A stretch of 64,000 nt of DNA from Nocardia blacklockiae (GCF_015477355.1 NZ_JADLRJ010000009.1:62001-126000), one strand, 5' to 3'; positions 18,801-26,022 are shown, counted from the first letter of the stretch. The notes: generated by a model from the letters alone, not told the origin. A program made the numbers and translations.

Positions 18801-19644
18801 GCAGCGCCGCGCGCAGCCGTCGTGCCACCGTGGACGGCAGCGCCTCGCCGCCGCTCACCACCGTCCGCAGCGAGCGCGCCGTCCCGATATCGGGCAGCGC
18901 GGCGAGTTCCGCCCACACCGTCGGCACGCACTGCAGGATCGTGATCGCCTCGCGGACAACCAGTTCCAGAATGGCCTCGGGGCTGGTGTGGGTGCCGGCG
19001 GGGGCGACGACGACCGTCGCTCCGCACGCGTTGGCGAGCAACTCCCACTGGGCGGCGTCGAAACTCACCGGCGTCTTGAGCAGGATCCGCGACCCGGGGC
19101 CGAGCCCGAGTTCGGCACCCAGCCAGTTCATCTGGTTGACGATCGCCGGATGCGAGATCACCACGCCCTTGGGCGATCCGGTGGTTCCCGAGGTGTAGAT
19201 GGTGTACGCCGTCGACGGCTCGGGCACTCCCGCCGCGGCGTCTCCCGTGAGCTCCTCCACCGGTAGGGTCCGCACGCGGTCGGGCAGGACGCGCCGGGCC
19301 CGGTCGTCGCTGCCCGCGTCGGTGAGGACCACCCGCACGTCGCTGTCGGCGGCCATGTAGGCCAGGCGTTCGGCCGGATAGTCCACGGCCAGGGGCAGAT
19401 ACGCCGCTCCGGCGTGCAGCACGGCCCACACCGCGACGACGAGATCGACCGACGGATCCAGATGGACGCCCACCACATCGCCCGGCAGCACACCGGCGGT
19501 TCGCAGCCCGGCGGCCGCGGCGCGCGCCCGCCGGGACAGTTCGGTGTAACTCAGGGCACGCGAAACGTCCACGCACGCAATGGCGTCGGGATGTCGGTGC
19601 ACACGCGCGTCGAACAGTTCGAGCAGACTTGCCGGTGCCGCCAT
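15898..19644 (-). CDS. single-module NRPS, indigoidine-synthetase type (A-Ox-T-TE)
   Basis: This 1248-residue enzyme has the layout of BpsA/IndC/MinA (BpsA about 1280). The adenylation domain holds A3 (YTSGTTGSPKG, residues 150-160), A4 with the specificity start D196, A197 and W200 in FDAAQW (DxxxW as in glutamine-activating homologues), A5 NLYGPTET and A8 GRNDEQVKVNGHRIE (397-411). An FMN oxidase domain (about 490-840) is inserted before A9 LPSYMVP (855-861) and A10 NGKQDR (875-880). The carrier serine is S935 (GGNS) and the thioesterase nucleophile is S1066 (GYSFG). It would oxidise, cyclise and release glutamine as an aminopyridone-type ring, the precursor of indigoidine or of a C-nucleoside base. 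ATG 19642-19644 lies 3 bases after the UPRT stop. Confidence 0.92.
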   Translation of the reverse strand: MAAPASLLELFDARVHRHPDAIACVDVSRALSYTELSRRARAAAAGLRTAGVLPGDVVGVHLDPSVDLVVAVWAVLHAGAAYLPLAVDYPAERLAYMAADSDVRVVLTDAGSDDRARRVLPDRVRTLPVEELTGDAAAGVPEPSTAYTIYTSGTTGSPKGVVISHPAIVNQMNWLGAELGLGPGSRILLKTPVSFDAAQWELLANACGATVVVAPAGTHTSPEAILELVVREAITILQCVPTVWAELAALPDIGTARSLRTVVSGGEALPSTVARRLRAALPRPRKINLYGPTETTINATWFDFTDDDAATAVVPIGRAVAGCTTVVVDASGRAAGAGEIGELLIGGVQLADGYRGRPEITAQRFVDLAVGGASQRRYRTGDLVRRRADGVLEFVGRNDEQVKVNGHRIETTEVRTRIEEHHWVRSAAVVPWVSERGVTQLAGFVELDPDEAPLMDQGRAGRHHRSKSTRTQVAAQLADLGVREFATEPDLVLAGAEPTAEQRRKVFARKTYRNFDDAPIDLATIERLLREPTPGERALPAPVEITARSLGVLLRWFGPFHSPDRLLPKYSYASPGALNATRIYVETSGLPGLAAGVYYFHPRRHALFRVGSATRTGLHLHLVGLARVIESVYVTNVREVLHFEAGHILGVLDEAAAEHGWHVRTAAVRLVDGVEEGVVTATVALDTRALPGAHESAVRTLIQVHGDVDGARHGLYRFDGAALRFVTADKIERRHVIAINQRSYDRSAFAVALVTDADAGWDGFTALGRALARLQQLGTRAGIGFMSAGYSSLTGRDLPSARRLNEITAAGAQLSYFAVAGRVSAAQLRATGMAEDAVHMKGPEELLKDDLRVVLPSYMVPPTIHVLDRIPLSQNGKQDRAALARLAAELNERAARPADPPEGEREIRVARVWSRVLGYEPVYRNDDFFAQGGNSMSALRLLRALDAEFGITLPVQAIFQAPTPAELAAATAGDDARTGARRLLRLAGETGTATTVLWPGLGGYPMSLRTLARELAQHGHVVHGMQARGLNEGERPHSTLDELIADDVEELLAAALPGPLRLVGYSFGARVAAEVAQRLLAAGHEIEELVLIAPGSPVIPEAGPDTGEIDYGSGYFKRVLGSVFSGRVDPPYAAELDSLDSRAAFVDLITDREDGFARATVERIVSVVEHTYRFRQQPSGVDQDLLDRSLYLRARGDGPSFADVPVAPLRLRATPVSNLPYRHYEIVTAGALDIAAAVLEQSMNRELV

Positions 19645-19647
19645 CGC

Positions 19648-20352
19648 TCAGGCCCCCGCCACGGTGCCGTGGAACCGGTCGCCGAAGTCGCCGATCCCGG
19701 GCAGCATGAACGCCTGGTCGGTCAGGGACTGGTCGATGTGCGAGGTGACGATGCGCAGGTCGGGCCGCCGCGTCAGCACCGTCGCCAGCGCCTCGGGGCA
19801 GGTGAGCACGTTGACCACGATGATCCGGTCCTCGGCCACGCCGGCCGCGACGAGCTCGTTGACCGCAGTTAGCAGCGTGCCGCCGGTGGCGATGGTGGGA
19901 TCGAGCAGCAGCACCTCGCTGCCCGCGATACCCGGTGGCAGCTTGCTGTAGAACAGCGTCGGCTGCTTGGTGGCGGGGTCGCGCTGGATGAGGATCTTGC
20001 CGAAGCGGGTGTCCGGCCGGATCTCGCGCAGCCCGCCCTCGAGCGCGTCGCCCGCGCGCGGAATCGACACCGCGTACAGCGCGGGCGCCGCCGGTTCCAG
20101 GCCTTCGAAGGTGTATCCGGTGGGCGTGGTGACGGCGCGGGCGCGGTGCTCGAGATGCGACAGCGCGGTTTCCAGCAGCAGCCGGATGATCCGTCCGGTG
20201 GCGCGCACGAAACGCTCCTGGCCGGTGTCGGCGTCGCGGGCCTCGGTGTGCAGGGCGATCAGTCCCGGCTGCTTCGGTAGTTCGAAGACGTTGACGCCCA
20301 GATAGCGGTCCAGCGGCACGGGTTCGGTGGTCGGGCGGGTCCAGGTGGTCAT
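19648..20352 (-). CDS. uracil phosphoribosyltransferase, probable self-resistance factor
   Basis: This 234-residue enzyme would make UMP from uracil and PRPP. The PRPP-binding loop is LLLDPTIATGGTLLTAV, preceded by YAVSIPRAGDALEGGLRE. The C-terminal FGDRFHGT is also typical. ATG 20350-20352 is chosen over an upstream in-frame start at 20391, which would run into the HAD gene. It lies between the HAD phosphatase and the NRPS. In the minimycin cluster the equivalent MinD is reported to protect the host by enlarging the UMP pool against the toxic nucleotide. The same function is likely, though a housekeeping salvage role cannot be excluded. Confidence 0.88.
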   Translation of the reverse strand: MTTWTRPTTEPVPLDRYLGVNVFELPKQPGLIALHTEARDADTGQERFVRATGRIIRLLLETALSHLEHRARAVTTPTGYTFEGLEPAAPALYAVSIPRAGDALEGGLREIRPDTRFGKILIQRDPATKQPTLFYSKLPPGIAGSEVLLLDPTIATGGTLLTAVNELVAAGVAEDRIIVVNVLTCPEALATVLTRRPDLRIVTSHIDQSLTDQAFMLPGIGDFGDRFHGTVAGA

Positions 20353-20362
20353 GGCCTTTGGC

Positions 20363-21052
20363 TCACTTTCCGGTCCGGATGAGGACGGCACGGGTCACGT
20401 CGTCGAAGGTGTGCGCCACGAAACCGGGTGCGGCCGCGGCGATCTGGTAGGTCGACGCCACCCCGTAGGTGACGCCGACGGTGAAAGCGCCGATGGCGGC
20501 GCCCAATCCGATGTCGGCGGCGGTGTCGCCGACGACGACGCCCGACGGCCCGGTATCGGTCAGGCCCAGCGCCGCCAGCGCGGCGTCGGCGCTGTCCCGG
20601 TGCGGTTTGGGGTGGGGCACATCGTCCGCGCCGACGACGGCCCCGAACTGCTCGCGAATCCCGGCCGCTTCCAATATCAACTCGGCGCTCTGGTGTTTCT
20701 TGCTGGTGACCACGGCGAGCGCCAGCCCCGAGCGCGCCAATCGCTCGAGGCCGCCGCGCACGCCGGGGAACAGCAGATCGGCCGCCTTGGGCACGATCAG
20801 CTCCCGGTAGCGAACCAGGTAATCGGCCGAAACCGCCTGTGCGGTCGGCGAATCCGGCGCGCTGCCGGACAGCGCACCAGCCATCTGCTCCAGGGGCGCG
20901 CCGATGAGGGCGCGCGCCGCCTCCAGCTCCGGCAGGACCCCCGTCACCGCCTCGACCGCCAGCACCATCTGCTCGGCGATCGCGCGGGGCGTGTCCAGCA
21001 GCGTGCCGTCGAGGTCGAACAGCACCGCGGCGCGCGTGGGCTCAGCCGACAT
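20363..21052 (-). CDS. HAD-superfamily phosphatase (IndB / MinC N-terminal-like)
   Basis: This 229-residue HAD hydrolase has nucleophile motif FDLDGTLLD (D13, D15), motif II VVTSKK, lysine-containing PHPKPHRDSADAAL, and acidic motif GVVVGDTAADIGLG. It resembles phosphoglycolate phosphatase-type enzymes. In indigoidine clusters (IndB) and in the N-terminal half of MinC, such a phosphatase dephosphorylates nucleoside or base 5'-phosphates. The ATG start (21050-21052) overlaps the psuG-like gene by 11 bases, so translation is probably coupled. It is not fused to DUF4243 as in MinC. Confidence 0.87.
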   Translation of the reverse strand: MSAEPTRAAVLFDLDGTLLDTPRAIAEQMVLAVEAVTGVLPELEAARALIGAPLEQMAGALSGSAPDSPTAQAVSADYLVRYRELIVPKAADLLFPGVRGGLERLARSGLALAVVTSKKHQSAELILEAAGIREQFGAVVGADDVPHPKPHRDSADAALAALGLTDTGPSGVVVGDTAADIGLGAAIGAFTVGVTYGVASTYQIAAAAPGFVAHTFDDVTRAVLIRTGK

Positions 21053-21995
21053 GGGCCACTCCTTGCTCCAGGGCGGCCCGCGCCGCCTCGATCTCCGCGG
21101 CGACCGCCGCGGTGCTGATCAGGACCGCGCGGTTGGCGGCGGCCGCGGCGCCGCCGGTGGCCGCGTCGACGGCCCGCAACACGAAGGTGGTGACGGCCGG
21201 GCCGGTGACGCGCTCGGCGGCCGCCCGGTCCAGCGCCGCGCGGATCGCCTCCTCGACAGCGTCGCCGTCGAGCGCGTCTGCGGCCGGGATCGGGTGCGTG
21301 ATCAGCAGCGACCCGGTGCCGGGCAGGTGCCGGTGGAAGCGCGCGATCTCGGCGAGGTGGTGTGGATCGTCGATGCGCACCTGGGTGTCGTAGCCGCTCT
21401 CGCGGCAGTAGAAGGCGGGAAATCCACGGTGGCGGAAGCCGATTACGGGCGTGCCCTGGGTCTCCAGGAATTCCAGGGTGAGGCCCGCGTCGAGAATCTT
21501 CTTCACCCCCGCGCACACCACGAGCAGGCGGGTGCGCGCCAATTCGGTGAGATCGGCGGAGATGTCCATGGTCGTCTCCGCGCCCCGGTGCACGCCGCCC
21601 AGCCCGGCGGAGGCGACCGTGGCGATGCCGACCCGGTCCGCGATCGCCATGGTGGCCGCGATCGAGGTCGCGCCGAGCCCGCCGCGGGCCAGCGCCACCG
21701 CCAGATCCCGGGTCGTCACCTTCGCGACACCCGTTGCGGTGCCCAGTCTTTCGAGTTCGGCCGGGTTCGCGCCGACCAGCACGCGACCGTCCGCGACGGC
21801 GATCGTGGCGGGCACCGCGCCCCCGTCGCGGACCGCTTGCTCGACCTCGAGCGCGATGGTCACATTCTCCGGGCGGCGGAAGCCGTGCGCCACCACATTG
21901 GACTCGAGTGCGACGACCGGCCGCCCGTCGTGCAGCGCGTCGCGGACCTCGTCGGAGAAATCGTAGAGCGGTGTGGAAACAACGACATCAGACAT
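21042..21995 (-). CDS. pseudouridine-5'-phosphate glycosidase homologue (IndA/MinB-like C-glycosynthase)
   Basis: PsuG-family enzyme of 317 residues. It keeps the family residues E31 (ALESNVVAHG), D144 (TTMDISADL) and K165/K166 (VVCAGVKKILD), the lysine that forms the Schiff base with ribose 5-phosphate. PsuG normally breaks pseudouridine 5'-phosphate, but in C-nucleoside pathways the relative runs in the bond-forming direction. As first gene of an operon with an indigoidine-type NRPS and DUF4243, it most likely joins the NRPS-derived ring to ribose 5-phosphate. IndA in indigoidine clusters is of the same family, so a pigment-related role is the alternative. Confidence 0.88.
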   Translation of the reverse strand: MSDVVVSTPLYDFSDEVRDALHDGRPVVALESNVVAHGFRRPENVTIALEVEQAVRDGGAVPATIAVADGRVLVGANPAELERLGTATGVAKVTTRDLAVALARGGLGATSIAATMAIADRVGIATVASAGLGGVHRGAETTMDISADLTELARTRLLVVCAGVKKILDAGLTLEFLETQGTPVIGFRHRGFPAFYCRESGYDTQVRIDDPHHLAEIARFHRHLPGTGSLLITHPIPAADALDGDAVEEAIRAALDRAAAERVTGPAVTTFVLRAVDAATGGAAAAANRAVLISTAAVAAEIEAARAALEQGVAHVG

Positions 21996-22179
21996 ACGTA
22001 CGACGTCCGTTCGTGGCTCGTGGAGCAGAGGTGAAGAAAGACCCCCTCGGTCTCAGGCCATGCTGCGGGAGAAGCACTGCGCTGTAAACAATTTCGACCA
22101 GCGTGAGTGGATACCTGTCCCGCGCCGCCCGGTAGCGGTTCGAATGCGATCGGGTCCGTACGACGAAAGGGGAGCCGTG
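21996..22179. promoter_or_regulatory. divergent promoter region, C-nucleoside-like operon / sfnB-like gene
   Basis: This 184-base gap separates two divergent start codons and must hold promoters for both directions. A short hairpin (AGACC-N5-GGTCT, around 22040) is visible. I see no convincing operator dyad or riboswitch. No regulator gene lies inside the operon itself. Confidence 0.5.
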
Positions 22180-23376
22180 ATGGTCGCGCTCGACGACGAT
22201 CTTCCGGCGCGGCAGGCCGCCCTCGCCGCGGTGGTGTCCGGGTTCGGCGCCGAGGCCGCCGACCGCGAGGCCGAGCACAAGCTGCCCACCGAACAGCTCT
22301 CGCAGTTGCTGGCCGCGGGGGCCGGGGCGCTGCGCGTGCCGGTGGAGTACGGCGGTTCCGGTGCGTCGATCCGGGTCCTGGCGGAGGTGCTGCTCGACAT
22401 CGCCGCGGGCGATTCCAATCTGGCGCAGATCTTCCGCGGTCACCTCGGGCTCACCGAGATCCTGCGTTTCGCCGATCCGGGACCGGCGCGCGACACGCTG
22501 TTGCGGGCGGCCGCCGCGGGCGCGTTCTTCGGTCCGGCCGGCGCGGAGCTGAGCACGCCGAACCTGACCTCGCTGTCCACCACGCTGCGCCGCGCGGGCG
22601 ACCACTACCTGCTGTCGGGCCGCAAGTACTACACCACCGGCAGCCTGTACGCCGACTGGCTCAACGTGCTGGTCGCCGAGGACGGGGAGTTCGTCTCCGC
22701 GCTCGTGCCGCGCCGCAGCGAGGGCGTGACGATCATCGACGACTGGGACGGGTTCGGGCAGCGGCTGACCGCGAGCGGCACCGCGGTCTTCGAATCCGTA
22801 CGGGTCGACCCGGATTACCTGCTGCGCCACCGCAATCCGCTGACCAACGACTACATGGAGGCGTTCTACCAGTTCGTGCACTCCGCGACGCAGGCCGGCA
22901 TCGCCCGGGCCGCCGCCGAGGAGCTGTCCGCACTGGTCCGGGGCCGCACCCGGTCCTATCCGCTGGCCTCGACCCCCGACCCGGCCGCGGACCCGCAGGT
23001 GTTGCAAACCGTGGGGGAGGTGCGTGCCAAGGCCTACGCGGCCCGCGCCAACGTCCTCGCGCTCGCCGACACCCTCGACGCCTTCGTGGCGGACCCGACC
23101 CCGCGCCGGGCCGAGCGCGCGCTGCTCGACTCCGCCGCCACGCAGGTGGTGAACACCGATCTCGTCGGCGCGGCCACGTGGCAGCTGTTCGACGCCGGCA
23201 GCGCGAGTGCCCTGAAGACCCGGCTGGGTCTGGACCGGCACTGGCGCAACGCCCGCACCGTCTCCTCGCACAATCCGGCCGTCTACAAGGCCTCGCTGCT
23301 CGGGGATCACGCGGTGAACGGGACAGCGCCGCGCTCGTTCCTGAACAGCTTGGGTGAATCGGAGCGCGCGAAATGA
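22180..23376 (+). CDS. SfnB-like acyl-CoA dehydrogenase-fold flavin monooxygenase
   Basis: This 398-residue protein has the acyl-CoA dehydrogenase fold without the usual catalytic glutamate context, as in the SfnB/DszC-like sulfur-acquisition monooxygenases (RVPVEYGGSGASIRVLAEVL, LSGRKYYTTGSLYADWL, and a C-terminal RHWRNARTVSSHNP). Such enzymes use reduced flavin and oxygen on sulfones, sulfonates or thiophenes. ATG 22180 has AAAGGGGAG ending 6 bases upstream; GTG 22177 is an alternative. It is divergent from the psuG-like operon and its stop overlaps the GNAT start. Its substrate is unknown. It may be part of sulfur scavenging or an accessory oxidase of the neighbouring operon. Confidence 0.8.
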   Translation: MVALDDDLPARQAALAAVVSGFGAEAADREAEHKLPTEQLSQLLAAGAGALRVPVEYGGSGASIRVLAEVLLDIAAGDSNLAQIFRGHLGLTEILRFADPGPARDTLLRAAAAGAFFGPAGAELSTPNLTSLSTTLRRAGDHYLLSGRKYYTTGSLYADWLNVLVAEDGEFVSALVPRRSEGVTIIDDWDGFGQRLTASGTAVFESVRVDPDYLLRHRNPLTNDYMEAFYQFVHSATQAGIARAAAEELSALVRGRTRSYPLASTPDPAADPQVLQTVGEVRAKAYAARANVLALADTLDAFVADPTPRRAERALLDSAATQVVNTDLVGAATWQLFDAGSASALKTRLGLDRHWRNARTVSSHNPAVYKASLLGDHAVNGTAPRSFLNSLGESERAK

Positions 23377-23894
23377 CGGAAAGCATTGTTGCCGAAGCTA
23401 TCTCGGTTGACGCAGACGAAGTATCGCTCGAAACAGCCGCCGTCACACTGCGTTCCGTCGCTTGGGACCACCCCGACGCCGTGCTGCTGCGCGACGAGAT
23501 GGCCGCCGAGGTGGGCCCGCGCTACGCCCGTCTGATGCGGACCCTGCCCACCGACCCGCACCGCGTCGACCCGGAAACCGTGGTCCGCACCGTCGTCGCC
23601 TACGGGCCCGGACCGATCGGCCATGCCGCGGTCCGCTGGAACGGCGACGATCTCGAGTTGAAGCGCATGTTCGTGCGCCCCGGGCAGCGCGGCCGGGGCG
23701 TGTCGGAGGCGCTGCTGGCCGCCGCCGAGGCCACCGCGCGCGAGCACGGGGTGCCGCGGCTGGTGCTGCAGACCGGGCACCTGCAACCCGCGGCCGTCCG
23801 GTTCTATCTGCGCCGCGGCTACCGCTGGACCCCGCTCTTCTCGCCCTACGAAGATCTGCCGCTGTCGAATTGCTTTGCCAAGCAGCTGATTTGA
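23373..23894 (+). CDS. GNAT-family N-acetyltransferase
   Basis: This 173-residue acetyltransferase has the acetyl-CoA-binding motif LKRMFVRPGQRGRGVSEALL and the later VRFYLRRGYRW. The start ATG overlaps the previous stop as ATGA, so it is coupled to the SfnB-like gene. GNAT proteins in such positions can acetylate a small-molecule amine, perhaps for resistance. The acceptor is not known. It is convergent with the next gene, 10 bases apart. Confidence 0.82.
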   Translation: MTESIVAEAISVDADEVSLETAAVTLRSVAWDHPDAVLLRDEMAAEVGPRYARLMRTLPTDPHRVDPETVVRTVVAYGPGPIGHAAVRWNGDDLELKRMFVRPGQRGRGVSEALLAAAEATAREHGVPRLVLQTGHLQPAAVRFYLRRGYRWTPLFSPYEDLPLSNCFAKQLI

Positions 23895-23904
23895 GCCGGG
23901 CGGG

Positions 23905-24858
23905 TCAGCGCACCTGCGCCTCGTCGTCCGCCGGTGCCGTCAACGGCCGGGCGGCGTCGTGATCATGGGTCGGGACGATGGTGACGCGGTGCCGGGCGAG
24001 ATACAGGCGGTGCAGGGTGCGGAAGGTCTCGTCGCGGTCGGTGTCGACGAGTTCGCCCGGGAAGCTCGCCTTCTGCCGCAGGGCATCGATCTGCAAGTGA
24101 TGCCAGGCGGCGTCACCGGCGAGCAGGACCCACCCGCGCCGCGTGTGCGCCAGGAGGCCGACGCTGCCGGGCGTGTGGCCCGCCAGATCGACCAGGACGA
24201 CCGTGCCGTCGCCGAACAGATCGTGACTGCGGGCGAAGGTGAGCACCGGCGGCCCGTCGAGCTCGTATTCGGCGATCGGCCTGTCCACCAGCGCGTCCCG
24301 CACCCCGCCGACCGGCGCCACCCGCCCCGCCGATACCCACCGGTGCTCGGTGCGGTGCAGGTGCACGGGCAGGCCGGGGAAGTCGAGCAGGCCGCACACG
24401 TGATCCCAGTGCGCGTGCGTGGGCAGCGCGAAGTCCGGCCGCGGCAGCCCGGGTGTCGCGGCCAGGGCGTCGACGGTGGCGAGGGTGTCGGCGGGCGGGC
24501 GCACGACGGTCCGCAGTACCCCGGGGAGCTGCGCGATCGCACGGTGCTCGGCGTCGAGGCACACGCTGGGGTCGACGAGGAACGTCGCCTCCGGGTGCCG
24601 GACCGCGAAGGTCGTCAGCGCGTTGGCGATCCGCCGCGGCGCGAACACGCCCTCCACGACCGCCGGGGTCGGTACGGACCGCGGCACCTGCGGCAGGGCG
24701 GTCACGCGCACGGCGCCCCGCGGGGACGGCAGCGCGGCCTCGGCGATCGAGCGCAGCAGCCGCTCGTCGGCCCGGCGCGGGCGCACCATGCCTTTCACCG
24801 AACCCGCTGCCGCCCGGCAGCATTCGAGCACTCCGGGAGTGTGGACCGGATCCGGCAT
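23905..24858 (-). CDS. metallo-beta-lactamase-fold hydrolase
   Basis: This 317-residue protein has the zinc-binding motif THAHWDHVCGLLDFPG, then LAGHTPGSVGLL and LLAGDAAWHHLQ with the bridging aspartate, and PTHDHDAA at the end, all diagnostic of the MBL fold. ATG 24856-24858 has GGAGG upstream. The N-terminal 90 residues are an extension before the MBL core. A MerR-type regulator is divergent, with a dyad between them, so expression is probably inducible. Candidate substrates include lactones and thioesters. None can be chosen from sequence. Confidence 0.82.
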   Translation of the reverse strand: MPDPVHTPGVLECCRAAAGSVKGMVRPRRADERLLRSIAEAALPSPRGAVRVTALPQVPRSVPTPAVVEGVFAPRRIANALTTFAVRHPEATFLVDPSVCLDAEHRAIAQLPGVLRTVVRPPADTLATVDALAATPGLPRPDFALPTHAHWDHVCGLLDFPGLPVHLHRTEHRWVSAGRVAPVGGVRDALVDRPIAEYELDGPPVLTFARSHDLFGDGTVVLVDLAGHTPGSVGLLAHTRRGWVLLAGDAAWHHLQIDALRQKASFPGELVDTDRDETFRTLHRLYLARHRVTIVPTHDHDAARPLTAPADDEAQVR

Positions 24859-24926
24859 GGCGTCCTCCGTCAGATGGGGTGGCGGTGGCGGGACGAGCCC
24901 GCCGCTACGATCGGAGTCACCGTAAA

Positions 24927-24946
24927 ACTTCATGTCGACGTGAAGT
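24927..24946. promoter_or_regulatory. 20-bp dyad, likely MerR operator
   Basis: ACTTCATGTCGACGTGAAGT is an inverted repeat with a single mismatched pair. It lies between the divergent metallo-hydrolase and MerR genes, 14 bases before the MerR start, where MerR proteins bind promoter spacers. Binding by the adjacent MerR protein is inferred. Confidence 0.55.
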
Positions 24947-24960
24947 AAAGGGGAAATCTC

Positions 24961-25401
24961 GTGACCACTCCGGAGGGCCTGAAGATCGGCGACGCCGCCG
25001 CCACCCTCGGCATCGCCGCGCACGTGCTGCGGCACTGGGAGTCGGTGGGCCTGCTCACGCCCGCGCGCAGTCCGGCGGGCCACCGCAGCTACGACGAGCA
25101 GACCCTCGACCGGGCCCGCCTGATCCGCACCCTGCAGCGCACCGGGCTGTCGCTGGAGCAGATCCGCGGGATGGCCCTGGCCGCCCACGACGACCGCATC
25201 GCCCTGATCGAGGCCAAGCGCGCCGAGATCCGCGACCGCATCGGCCTGCTGCGCGCCACCGAGCGCTTCCTCGCCCACGTCCGCACCTGCCGCCATCCCG
25301 TCATCTCCGAATGCCCGGACTGCGCGCGGTTCGTCACCCGGCAGTTCCGGCCCGGCGACGTCGCGGAATCCGTTGTCACACCGGCGGTCCGGCGAGCGTG
25401 A
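24961..25401 (+). CDS. MerR-family transcriptional regulator
   Basis: This 146-residue regulator has the MerR winged-helix (LKIGDAAATLGIAAHVLRHW, then SPAGHRSYDEQTLDRARLIR) and a helical dimerisation region. Three cysteines near the C-terminus (HVRTCRHPVISECPDCARF) could bind metal or sense oxidants, though they do not form the SoxR cluster pattern. The start is GTG 24961 behind AAAGGGG. It probably controls the divergent MBL-fold hydrolase and itself. Its 3' end overlaps the convergent DUF202 gene by 26 bases. Confidence 0.87.
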   Translation: MTTPEGLKIGDAAATLGIAAHVLRHWESVGLLTPARSPAGHRSYDEQTLDRARLIRTLQRTGLSLEQIRGMALAAHDDRIALIEAKRAEIRDRIGLLRATERFLAHVRTCRHPVISECPDCARFVTRQFRPGDVAESVVTPAVRRA

Positions 25402-25684
25402 TCAGCGCCGCCGTCACGGCGACCACCGCGATCGCGGCCGTCGCCACCCTGATCACCGCCGCGTCGTGACCCCAATTCCCGTGCCGCAGTGACCGATTGC
25501 GCAGATAACTCACCGCGGCGATCACCAGCAGCGTCAGCGCTCCGGCCAGTGGCGCCGTGCCCTCGGCGCGCCAGCCGTCGATGATCGCCTGGTGGACGAA
25601 CAGCGCCGCCGTGCCCATGGCCGCGACCGCGGTGCGCCGCCAGGCGAGCGCGGTGCGTTCGGCGGCCAGCGTCGGCGCGGTCAC
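25376..25684 (-). CDS. DUF202 membrane protein
   Basis: This 102-residue protein has the DUF202 signature LAAERTALAWRRTAVAAMG followed by three likely membrane segments. The GTG start (25682-25684) overlaps the stop of the upstream DUF202/YidH gene as GTGA. Function of the family is unknown. The pair is co-transcribed with a TetR regulator. Confidence 0.78.
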   Translation of the reverse strand: MTAPTLAAERTALAWRRTAVAAMGTAALFVHQAIIDGWRAEGTAPLAGALTLLVIAAVSYLRNRSLRHGNWGHDAAVIRVATAAIAVVAVTAALITLAGPPV

Positions 25685-26022
25685 CGGTACAGCACCGCCA
25701 CCGCCGCGAGCACCGAGACGATCGCGATGCCCCCGGCGAGCAGCGGCACCATCATCGAATCGGCCAGCGCCTCGCCCGCGCGCATCCGGCGCTGCACGTC
25801 CCGCCAGTGGGTGTAGGCGCCCACCGACACCACCACCGCCAGCGCGATGCAGCTCAGCGCGAGCGCGCGGCGCAGCCCGCCGTGGTGGAACGGCTGCACC
25901 AGCGTGTGCACCGCGACGCCGCCCGCGAGCAGCCCCAGCGCGGTCCGGATCCACGCCAGGAAGGTGCGCTCGTTGGCGAGGGTGAAGCGGTAGTCGATGT
26001 CGTCGTCCCCGGGATCGCTCAC
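25681..26022 (-). CDS. YidH/DUF202-family membrane protein
   Basis: This 113-residue protein has the signature YRFTLANERTFLAWIRTALG, then three hydrophobic helices (LGLLAGGVAVHTL; LALSCIALAVVVSVGAY; VPLLAGGIAIVSVLAAVAVLY). GTG 26020-26022 overlaps the TetR stop as GTGA. It is the middle member of a TetR-YidH-DUF202 operon. The family function is unknown. Confidence 0.8.
   Translation of the reverse strand: MSDPGDDDIDYRFTLANERTFLAWIRTALGLLAGGVAVHTLVQPFHHGGLRRALALSCIALAVVVSVGAYTHWRDVQRRMRAGEALADSMMVPLLAGGIAIVSVLAAVAVLYR

Noticed and set aside
17440-19266. Long open frame on the plus strand (608 codons)
   Set aside because: It is antisense to the NRPS adenylation and oxidase domains, is rich in Arg, His and Gln as expected from G+C bias, and has no family motif or ribosome site.
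8484-24858. One large biosynthetic cluster from rhodanese to metallo-hydrolase
   Set aside because: Strand switches at 9.7, 12.3 and 22.1 kb and the presence of ordinary sulfur and transport genes argue for the 12.3-22.0 kb operon as the core, with only the SfnB-GNAT pair as a possible accessory.
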